Shown here: positions 1 to 5,873 of the stretch, piece after piece
Layout: each line of letters starts with the position of its first letter
Numbering within the stretch: the stretch's first letter is position 1
Assembly (NCBI GenBank): GCA_002699335.1
Contig: PACG01000154.1
Coordinates: forward strand, 15,655 to 25,588
From: Candidatus Poribacteria bacterium
Lineage (GTDB): Bacteria > Poribacteria > WGA-4E > UBA9662
Reading direction: 5' to 3'
Length of the DNA stretch: 9,934 bases
The notes under the pieces: generated by a model
What the model saw: only the letters and a program-made list of their open reading frames with translations
The model's database searches: none
Told to the model about the DNA's origin: nothing
Translations under genes and position numbers: made by a program

Positions 1-321
1 GGCCTGTTTTCCGAGCGCATCCCAAAGCGCCATTTCGGCCCCTGACATTGGACCTCTGCTGATGCCCGCTTGCTCCATCGCCACAAGCGCACCTTCGATG
101 TTAGCAACGCGGTGTGCTGCGAGAACGGTATTTGGATCGGTTTCAAATTGGCCGGTGCCTTCGCCCCAACCGATGATTCCGCTATCTGCTTCGATTTTGA
201 CGATGAGTCCCGCTGCGCCTAAAGTGCCATGGCCACCGACGCTGCGCCGTCCGATGTACGGGCCGACGGGAGCTGCATAAGGAATTCTAACGCTGGTTGC
301 GGTGATTTGTTTGATTCGCAT
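1..321 (-). CDS. Mandelate racemase/muconate lactonizing enzyme family protein, N-terminal part (cut by window edge)
   Basis: Translation from the ATG at 321 gives 107 codons open to the left edge. The protein starts MRIKQITATSVRIPYAAPVG and the visible part ends near GAEMALWDALGKQA. This is the N-terminal capping domain of the enolase superfamily: an opening beta strand, the IIGWGE motif at about residues 49-54, and the helix ending in A-x-W-D-A-L-G-K that leads into the barrel. The catalytic Lys and the metal-binding Asp/Glu residues lie outside the window, so the substrate (an acid sugar or similar) cannot be named. The start is supported by GGAGGC three bases upstream (325-330). The gene is the last in a leftward series. 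The 155-bp gap before it holds an imperfect inverted repeat (382-391/404-413; outer arms CTGACT/AGTCAG, 12-nt loop) that could be regulatory. Family assignment is firm; the specific reaction is unknown. Confidence 0.85.
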   Translation of the reverse strand, partial: MRIKQITATSVRIPYAAPVGPYIGRRSVGGHGTLGAAGLIVKIEADSGIIGWGEGTGQFETDPNTVLAAHRVANIEGALVAMEQAGISRGPMSGAEMALWDALGKQA

Positions 322-476
322 TTTGCCTCCTGTGTTACGTTGCAGTAGTGTGTGTATCCGTAATAGACCAAGACTCAAAATCTGACTGGCGTAAAGATAC
401 GATCGCAAGTCAGGAAACATTTGCTACGACTGACAGGGGTCTTGAGAATTCGCCTGTGTTATTCAAGGTATAGTTA

Positions 477-566
477 TTAGTTGTTGATCCCTACCAGCAG
501 AGCCCGTTTCTCGGCCAAGGCCGGGGATACGAACCAAACAACGACTAAAGTCTGACACTTTTTCAT
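477..566 (-). pseudogene. Caspase-like (peptidase C14) gene relic: signal peptide plus first core strand
   Basis: From ATG at 566 the reading is MKKCQTLVVVWFVSPALA, then EKRALLVGINN, followed by two stops (477-479, 474-476). The first part is a textbook Sec signal peptide: two Lys, a hydrophobic core and an ALA cleavage site. The second is the characteristic first beta strand of bacterial caspase/metacaspase-type domains, which normally continues GINxY into the rest of a fold of over 200 residues containing the catalytic His and Cys. Here the Tyr codon position is TAA. No clear caspase continuation was recognised in the three frames down to 330. A good Shine-Dalgarno sequence is lacking. Seen: a signal peptide joined in frame to a family-specific strand. 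Inferred: a truncated relic of a secreted caspase-like protein. A genuine 29-residue peptide is possible but less likely. Confidence 0.55.
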
Positions 567-670
567 CTAATCTTTACTAGATTCTGTAAATTGTAACTTA
601 CAACATGTTACCATCGAGACCTGCCAAATATGATGGATCTGATCAATCCTCTGCAAATCCTCTCCGGATT

Positions 671-692
671 TCACTTGAAACGTTGCAAGTGA
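671..692. repeat. Near-perfect 22-bp palindrome, possible operator
   Basis: Outer arms TCACTTG and CAAGTGA flank a perfect core AACGTT. Comparing the 22 bases with their reverse complement gives 20 matches. There is no T-run next to it, so it does not look like an intrinsic terminator. It lies about 105 bp upstream of the caspase relic start, a reasonable distance for a dimeric regulator site. The regulatory role is inferred. Confidence 0.35.
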
Positions 693-964
693 GCGTAGCA
701 ACAAAAGGAACGCCACTTTTCTAGGCTTAGTTTTTTGAAATAGACCTCCAGAAACGGGTCAAAACCGTATTAAAATACGATTGTTAAGACTCATGTCAAC
801 GAGTTAGCTATAAACAGACTACTCCAACTATATCCTCATCTTATAGGACTCCCCGGCCAGATTACGCCTTCCGCCATAAGCAGCCAGTGCAATCTATTTT
901 CAGATAGTGAAAGTCAATCATCCTACTATCTATCTTATTGTCATTACTAAGGGAATTATTCAGG

Positions 965-983
965 CTGGCTTCAAATAAGCCAG
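965..983 (-). terminator. Stem-loop downstream of the dockerin/FlgD relic, possible weak terminator
   Basis: CTGGCTT and AAGCCAG form a 7-bp stem with a 5-nt loop, 45 bp beyond the end of the relic. On the minus strand it is followed by CCTGAATAATTCCC, not by a T-tract, so the intrinsic terminator call is weak. Confidence 0.25.
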
Positions 984-1027
984 GAAGGGTTGGATTAGAT
1001 TTTCAGAGTGTCCGTAGCTGACCAATG

Positions 1028-1622
1028 CTAGTGATTCCAGACATTGGCCACCTTATTTTGCCTCTGACTGCCTACCATTACCGTCACGATATGCAGACCG
1101 CGGGCTACTACCTCTTCCGCGATATCTCGACCCGGCCAACGAATGCCCTGTTTGCCCCGGCCGAATGTCTGCTGGCTGAACGATTCATTCAACCAGTTGG
1201 CCAGCCACATTATAGGCCTTGATGGAGGCATAGCTGGATGGCCCAGGGTAAAAGAGCTGGTGGTATGAGGACTAAAACTGTTGCCTAGAGGAGAAAAGAC
1301 TCTGGGTTGACAGGTTAAAAAGAGTCTTTCATTAAGTTGGCTGAATCCAGCGCTTGAACTTATCCATTCTCCCCAGGGTAAATTGACCTAAGGACTGTAC
1401 TGCTGCTGAGATAGTCTGATGTGCCTGATCTGTGCTGAGTTCAACCTCGGCTAGCATATATGATGCCGCGGCAACTGCTGCTTGGCCGCAGTTGCCTGTT
1501 ACTATGACCAAATTGAAGGTATTGACCAAGCCATCTGCATTAACATCTCCCATAATGCTGGCATCAATCTGACCAAATTGATCCTCGGCATTATGGAGCG
1601 AGTTCCCGTTTCCCCGGTCTAG
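1028..1622 (-). pseudogene. Decayed dockerin plus FlgD/T9SS-like C-terminal module
   Basis: Reading leftward, the first open stretch (about 1619-1335) contains a dockerin/EF-hand-like loop, GDVNADGLVNTFN, followed by LVIVTGNCGQ. Ligand positions 1, 3, 5 and 9 (D, N, D, N) are kept, while position 12 is Asn instead of Asp. The preceding EDQFGQ resembles the end of an earlier repeat. After a stop at 1332-1334 come fragments of a FlgD-like sorting module in shifting frames. These are NSFSPHTTSSFTLG (compare NPFNPETTISFTL), then YASIKAYNVAGQLVE in another frame with a TGA directly after it, then GIRWPGRDIAEEVVARGL back in the first of those frames, ending at TAG 1028-1030. At least two frame changes and several stops make this a relic. 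The same modules are intact in the gene at 8236-9934. It begins right after the SMP-30 stop in the same frame. It is probably the tail of a larger secreted protein. Confidence 0.7.
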
Positions 1623-2510
1623 TTAAGAAATACTTCGACCTGCTACGTTCACACGAGTACGGTACAACGAAGTGGAGGCCGTGATGTACAGAGTTTTTAG
1701 GTCGTCGTCGCCCCAGGTGAAGTTGGCAGCGACTTCTGGTACCTGGATCACTCCAAGGCACGTTGCATCGGGAGCGTAAACGTAGACCCCACCGGGACCA
1801 GCGCAATACACATTCCCTTCGCTATCGATCTTCATCCCGTCACAGCCACCGTCACCGGGGCCCTCAGGAACTGCCCAGACCGCACCTCCAGAGATGCTGC
1901 TATCCTCGGCTACATCGAACACGCGGATATGGCCATAATCTGTGTCGTTGATGAACAACTGCTTCTCATCGAGGGTGAACGTCAGACCATTTGGTTGCCC
2001 GAAATCTGAAGCGAGAAGGCTCACTTCTCCCGAATTTGGATCGATTCGATAGACACCCTGGTAGTCCATATCCTGATCACGCAACAGGCCAAAACCGTCC
2101 ATTCGACCATACGTAGGATCAGAAAAGTAGATCGCACCATCGGACTTCACGATTACGTCGTTCGGGCTGTTTAACTCTTTTCCGCCGTAATGCGTGGCGA
2201 GCACGGTGATCGAGCCGTCATGCTCTTCGCGGATCACTCGACTGTTGGCGTGCTCCGCCGAAATCAGCCGGTGTTCAAGATCGAAGTAGTGACCGTTAGC
2301 TTTACTGCTCGGTTGGCGAAACGTAGTAACCCCGTCTACCGCAGACCATTTGCGAACGATGTCACCAGGCATATCGCTGAATATCAGCTCGCTTTTCTGA
2401 GCGTCCCACATCGCCCCCTCGGTGAAGACGAACCCCGTGGCGATCTGCTCAAGTTGGCTGTCGGTGCCAACTACATCTCGGCATCGATTATCCCTAATTT
2501 CCACACTCAT
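1623..2510 (-). CDS. SMP-30/gluconolactonase/LRE-like beta-propeller protein
   Basis: The 295-residue protein matches the usual length of the SMP-30/regucalcin/gluconolactonase family, calcium- or zinc-dependent six-bladed propellers that hydrolyse sugar lactones. The divalent-metal site is visible: Glu31 in FTEGAMW, Asn117 in NSPNDV, Asn174 in GQPNGL and Asp224 in GCDGMKID. YFSDPTYG (about 128-135) is also typical. No signal peptide is present with this start, so it is probably cytoplasmic. The start at 2510 was chosen over an ATG at 2627 because GAGGAG lies six bases upstream and the family N-terminus (ATGFVFTEG) follows at the expected distance. The extra 39 residues from the earlier ATG would be hydrophobic and overlap thuA. 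It lies 95 bp after the ThuA gene on the same strand and is probably co-transcribed. The substrate is unknown; a role in acid-sugar or lactone catabolism is an inference. Confidence 0.85.
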   Translation of the reverse strand: MSVEIRDNRCRDVVGTDSQLEQIATGFVFTEGAMWDAQKSELIFSDMPGDIVRKWSAVDGVTTFRQPSSKANGHYFDLEHRLISAEHANSRVIREEHDGSITVLATHYGGKELNSPNDVIVKSDGAIYFSDPTYGRMDGFGLLRDQDMDYQGVYRIDPNSGEVSLLASDFGQPNGLTFTLDEKQLFINDTDYGHIRVFDVAEDSSISGGAVWAVPEGPGDGGCDGMKIDSEGNVYCAGPGGVYVYAPDATCLGVIQVPEVAANFTWGDDDLKTLYITASTSLYRTRVNVAGRSIS

Positions 2511-2605
2511 TTTATACTCCTCTACTTGCTCTATGCCCACCAGCCAGTTCACCACGGCAGGCATCAGTCTCTGGACCGGACAGAGAATTATAATTATCAG
2601 GGTAA

Positions 2606-3241
2606 CTATAGCCGCCCCGATGCCCACAACGCGCCGCGACGCATCGTCTTCTGAAAAGCCGGATTTTCAAGGGCCACCATATCATGACCCAGAGCAAAGA
2701 AGAAAACACGTCCATTCCCGTAGCTGTGTTTGAACGCCATCACATGCGTTTCATCTTTTGTGGGGTCGTAGGCTTCCATCAGATGCTGCGACTTCGACGG
2801 GTCATGCTTCAGGTAGTACAGTTCGTCGGTCACAACAAAATCCTCAAGTCCCTGGGTAATAGGGTCCTCCGAATCAATGATACTGACGGTGAAGTCCATG
2901 TATTTGCTATGGCCGTTAAAGAACCCATTGAGCATGCCGTGATACCCTTTGCACTCCCGGAACGATGCGGCCGCCGTATGAAGTCCGAAGAATCCACCCC
3001 CTTGCGTGATGAAACTCAGTAAGCTCTTCTCCTGCGACTTGGTGAGAGTACCCACATCGGTATAGAATATCACCGCTCCGTAGGTATGAAGCCCGTCCGT
3101 CAAAACTTCATAATCCTGTGAAAAGTCCGCCTTAATATCTTCAGTCTTTGAGAGCATTGCGGCCATGAATTTACCGTTACCAACGTGGTCGTGATAAACG
3201 CCCTCTGTACCTACAAATACGAGAAGCCTCAAGGGTTCCAT
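2606..3241 (-). CDS. ThuA-like domain protein (class I glutamine amidotransferase-like fold)
   Basis: The 211-residue protein carries ThuA family marks. These are the N-terminal strand LLVFVGTEGVYHDH (6-19), the GGGFFGLHTAA loop (81-91), FFNGH (107-111), the DELYYL strand (139-144), and a C-terminal ALGHD (183-187) followed by ENPAFQKTMRRGALW. ThuA proteins have a glutamine amidotransferase-like fold and are linked to trehalose and related sugar utilisation in rhizobia; their reaction is poorly defined. No signal peptide is seen. The start at 3241 is fixed by GGAGG seven bases upstream (3249-3253). The frame is open further upstream to 3334 and beyond, and that extension (MGISLSVDIKEK) is the displaced tail of the neighbouring LamG gene, not part of ThuA. 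It precedes the SMP-30 gene by 95 bp, suggesting a shared sugar-related operon. Confidence 0.85.
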   Translation of the reverse strand: MEPLRLLVFVGTEGVYHDHVGNGKFMAAMLSKTEDIKADFSQDYEVLTDGLHTYGAVIFYTDVGTLTKSQEKSLLSFITQGGGFFGLHTAAASFRECKGYHGMLNGFFNGHSKYMDFTVSIIDSEDPITQGLEDFVVTDELYYLKHDPSKSQHLMEAYDPTKDETHVMAFKHSYGNGRVFFFALGHDMVALENPAFQKTMRRGALWASGRL

Positions 3242-3288
3242 ACATTTACCTCCTCTCTGTTTTCTATTCAGACTTAATGCCCCCCAAG

Positions 3289-4078
3289 TTAGTGCCAGTT
3301 TCTCTTTAATATCCACTGACAGCGAGATACCCATATCACGTTTGACCTCTTTTTTGTCAGCACTTTGCTGTAAATAGCGATATTATCAATTAAACCTTGG
3401 GCTCCGTTTTTGGATGGAACATACTTGATGACTTCCAGACCAAATCGAGGATTGACGTGTAAAACGGGAAATTCGCCCAGACCGTTGCCTTTAGCAATTT
3501 CTTCCCCACTAAAATATAGGCATGCCTCTTGGCTGCTTTTGCCCTTGGTCGTGAACTCCCAGGTAGCCGCAATGTGAAACCATCCGTTTTTCTTGACCTC
3601 GCCTTTTGGGTCAAACTCTAGTTGTTGCCAGTCTTTATCAACCTTGTCTTCGAAGTAAAATTCAAACTCCGCGGAGTTAATATCACCATGGCCTGCCCCT
3701 TTAGAGATAAAGAAGTATATACCACCCATACTGGCATCAAAAATTCTGAAATCCTCACCATCTCCGCCATCCCAACTGGGCTTGAACCAGAACTCAATAG
3801 TTCCCTTAGGTTTTAACACTTTGCCAGGAATTTCAATATAACTGCCTTGGCGATCAGTGAAATCCCCTTATTGTCCTGTTTGTCTCCATCTCTACCCATT
3901 TAGCGCCGTCTTTCATGGTGCCATGATTTTTTGTTGGCTGTGGCATCAGTTGCGACATCGGCCCCAGCACGACCTTCACCCGATCCATAACAACAAATCT
4001 TTGTGCAGGTAGTTGACCGATAGCTGACGAAATAGCAAACGCTGAAACTAAGAGAAAAACAAAGTAGTTCCGCATCAT
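3289..4078 (-). pseudogene. Secreted LamG/concanavalin A-like lectin domain protein, broken by several frameshifts
   Basis: Start at ATG 4078 (or 4075), with AGGTGATAAAA just before it. The signal peptide is MMRNYFVFLLVSAFAISSAIGQ. A LamG domain can then be followed only by changing frame: GSGEGRAGADVATDATANK in a second frame; KNHGTMKDGAKWVE back in the first (the switch falls at an A6 run); DGDKQDNKGIS in another; then a long stretch from about 3840 with SYIEIPGKVLKPKGTIEFWF, WFHIAATWEF and LIDNIAIYSKVLTKK. The natural C-terminus (EVKRDMGISLSVDIKEKL) is in the -1 frame after A AAA AAG at 3349-3355; in the zero frame translation ends at 3289. LamG domains bind carbohydrates or proteins outside the cell; the specificity is unknown. 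Five frame changes in 800 bp argue for decay. The C-terminal 176-codon open frame could still be expressed from an internal GTG (3819), without a signal peptide. Confidence 0.7.
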
Positions 4079-4174
4079 TTTTATCACCTTGCACATTTCG
4101 TTTGCGTTTTTCAGTCTAGCAAAAAATACAAACGAAATCAAGTAAACCCGCGAAAGGCTAAATACCAAACGCAT
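4079..4174 (-). other. Possible upstream start and leader segment in frame with the LamG signal peptide
   Basis: An ATG at 4174 has a strong GGAGG nine bases upstream (4184-4188) and is in frame with the LamG signal-peptide start at 4078. It adds a hydrophobic segment, MRLVFSLSRVYLISFVFFA, followed by NANEMCKVIK. Either the protein has a doubled N-terminal hydrophobic region, or this is a short translated leader ahead of the true start. The coding region crosses the hairpin at 4095-4138, which fits a translational control arrangement. The evidence is only the ribosome site and the frame. Confidence 0.3.
4095..4138 (-). promoter_or_regulatory. Long stem-loop just upstream of the LamG start
   Basis: Ten perfect base pairs, ATTTCGTTTG (4095-4104) with CAAACGAAAT (4129-4138), then one mismatch, a G-T pair, five T-A pairs and a loop of about ten bases. 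In the minus-strand transcript the hairpin ends 17-20 nt before the ATG, next to the AAGGTGA ribosome site. It could control translation of the LamG gene, serve as a protein-binding operator, or be a leftover mobile repeat. No canonical terminator T-tract follows it. Confidence 0.45.
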
Positions 4175-4201
4175 ATTGCTTTTCCTCCGGCAAATTTGCA
4201 A

Positions 4202-4600
4202 TTAATTTAGTGGCGTTTGTTAGGAATAGCCCCTAGGGTCATCCTCTCCATTGTCCAAATGACGTCAGGTTGCCCTCTTAATCAGGAAGAATTTGAAGGA
4301 CAAATGGAGGAGAAGTCGACTCGCAGGAGTTATTACGCTTACGACACTAGTAATTAATTGCGTCACACTCCACACAGATATAGCAAAACAGACTTACATG
4401 AAGAGAAAAGATGAAAAAACTCTGTCGCGGAAAGGAAGGGGCACTAGGCATGGGCTTTAACCGAGCAGCCAGGTTAGAAATTAGAATTGAATGAAATTGC
4501 GGGCAGGAGTAGAGGTTAGATTCACTGTACAGGAAGTATTATGCTCAGCTGGCCAAAAGTGGGAATCAAATATCTGGGCTAATATGAAGGAGATTAAAGA
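4202..4600. other. Intergenic stretch with an imperfect inverted repeat
   Basis: No plausible gene was found on either strand. It separates the four-gene surface operon on the right from the LamG-thuA-SMP-30 group on the left. One notable structure is CTCCATTGTCC (4246-4256) against GGACAAATGGAG (4298-4309), complementary apart from one bulged T, around a 41-nt spacer. No clear promoter hexamers or intrinsic terminator could be assigned, although a promoter for the leftward LamG gene and an end for the rightward operon are expected here. Confidence 0.45.
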
Positions 4601-5767
4601 TTAAAAGGGCATGGTTAAGGTCGTCGTCGCTCCTAATCCCTGTATCGATACCGCTTCATCCTTCATCCACCCCTGCGAAAACTGACCGTCTATTTGTAAA
4701 GCAAAGTCCCTTTTCAATTGTGCCATCATACCCAGACTAATAGTCGATACTTGTGACCGCCCCTGGCCGAAATCGTTTGCTAGTTTCCTCTTATGCTCAA
4801 CCATCCCTCTGACTTCAGTGAAACGGGATAGGCGGTAGCCCACATTCAGCCCCATCATTAATCCCATTCCCTGGTAGTTCTTTTCCTCCATCGCTAGTTC
4901 CTCTCCCTGCATAAACCTGTTTCTATTCCTGATCGTCTGACGGATGAATGCACTGGCAGATGATCGTACTCCCTGATAACTGATTCTGTTGTCTACCATC
5001 GTTTCCATTCCTTGCTGAAACTCTTTCTGACCAAAAAACTGGTCAGCCTCATACTGCGTCAAAATCACCGTGCTTCTGAGATTCACCTCTGACATCTTCA
5101 AGCCGGCGGAAAAAACACCATTATACTGGTTGCCCGGTTTATATCCCGCTTCCTCAGAGATGTCCAACTGTTTGTATGCTCCACGTGCCAGGTAACTCCC
5201 CCCACCACCAATGGTGACTGGCCCCATTTCGTGCATGCCCACCAACCCAATGCTGCCTTCCAGTCCCTGACCCAGTTTCCCCACCCGGAAAGCCAGGGTT
5301 TCTGAACTAAACTGGCGGAAGATTTTAGACTCAGGTATCGACAGCGCATTTTTCCCCGTCGGCAGGCTTAAACCGGAGGTGATCAGCAGTTTGTTCGGCA
5401 CCAAGCCATAGGACAGCTTAATCTTGGTATCACCAATGCCGCCAAAACTGAGAGGGTCCTGACTAGGCCATTTGGCACCGTCAGGCAGATCTAGCAACGA
5501 GATGGCATTGGATTCGGCCAGCATCAACTGCAATCGGGAGCCGAAGGTACGTGAGAGGAAGAAGGGTAGGGCCCATTGGGTCAATTTCTTCTCACTGCCA
5601 TCCTCCGTTATCTTCCAGGTTTGAAAGAAGATACTGCTGTGTACTACGGTGTGGGCTTGTCTATACTGGGCTGGAGCATCCTGAGGAATTAACAAACAAC
5701 AGCTAAGAATAAAAAACAGAGCAAAGCGAATGATTTTTTTGTTCTCAATCACTAGATAAAGATCCAA
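4601..5767 (-). CDS. Predicted outer-membrane beta-barrel protein
   Basis: The 388-residue protein has an N-terminal KKIIRFALFFILSCCLLIPQ hydrophobic signal followed by a likely APA cleavage site near residue 33. The rest is rich in alternating hydrophobic/polar strands with Gly and aromatic residues (for example GGIGDTKIKLSYGL, GLMMGLNVGYRL, QVSTISLGMM) and ends LTMPF. A terminal Phe is the usual BAM-recognition mark of outer-membrane barrels. LLITSGLSLPTGKNAL resembles transporter-like or MetA-pathway-type barrels, but no family can be named with confidence. The start is uncertain: the longest frame begins at TTG 5767, GTG at 5752 is another choice, and neither has a clear ribosome site. 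The stop TAA at 4601-4603 is firm. It is the last gene of the four-gene series, 106 bp after the TPR/CsgG-like lipoprotein gene, so a functional link with that protein at the outer membrane is plausible. Confidence 0.7.
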   Translation of the reverse strand: MDLYLVIENKKIIRFALFFILSCCLLIPQDAPAQYRQAHTVVHSSIFFQTWKITEDGSEKKLTQWALPFFLSRTFGSRLQLMLAESNAISLLDLPDGAKWPSQDPLSFGGIGDTKIKLSYGLVPNKLLITSGLSLPTGKNALSIPESKIFRQFSSETLAFRVGKLGQGLEGSIGLVGMHEMGPVTIGGGGSYLARGAYKQLDISEEAGYKPGNQYNGVFSAGLKMSEVNLRSTVILTQYEADQFFGQKEFQQGMETMVDNRISYQGVRSSASAFIRQTIRNRNRFMQGEELAMEEKNYQGMGLMMGLNVGYRLSRFTEVRGMVEHKRKLANDFGQGRSQVSTISLGMMAQLKRDFALQIDGQFSQGWMKDEAVSIQGLGATTTLTMPF

Positions 5768-5873
5768 TCTGCCCGGTGTCCCAATTACCCTACGGCTATT
5801 GAGGCACGGATGTAAGTTGATTCAACAGTTTTTGTCACAGATATTGTTTTTGGAGTATTTCAGCAGAAGATTT

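Larger units (their letters stand above)
567..1027. other. Long non-coding stretch between two gene relics
   Basis: No convincing coding frame was found on either strand: all frames are broken by frequent stops, and base composition is more AT-rich than in the flanking genes. It lies between the caspase-like relic and the dockerin/FlgD relic. It contains a near-perfect 22-bp palindrome (671-692), a smaller palindrome CGTATT-AA-AATACG (766-779) and a stem-loop (965-983). It may be eroded coding sequence plus the regulatory region of the caspase relic, but nothing else is recognisable. Confidence 0.5.

Noticed and set aside
1025..1222. Plus-strand open frame of 65 codons
   Set aside because: The opposite strand carries a recognisable FlgD-like relic over the same bases, and the plus-strand product has no signal, motif or ribosome site.
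2511..2627. Extension of the SMP-30 protein to an upstream ATG at 2627 with a hydrophobic segment
   Set aside because: The extension overlaps the thuA end, lacks a good ribosome site and is not family-like, while the ATG at 2510 has GAGGAG and the correct N-terminus.
3242..3334. Extension of ThuA to an ATG at 3334
   Set aside because: Those residues match the expected C-terminus of the adjacent LamG protein in the shifted frame, and a strong GGAGG fixes the ThuA start at 3241.
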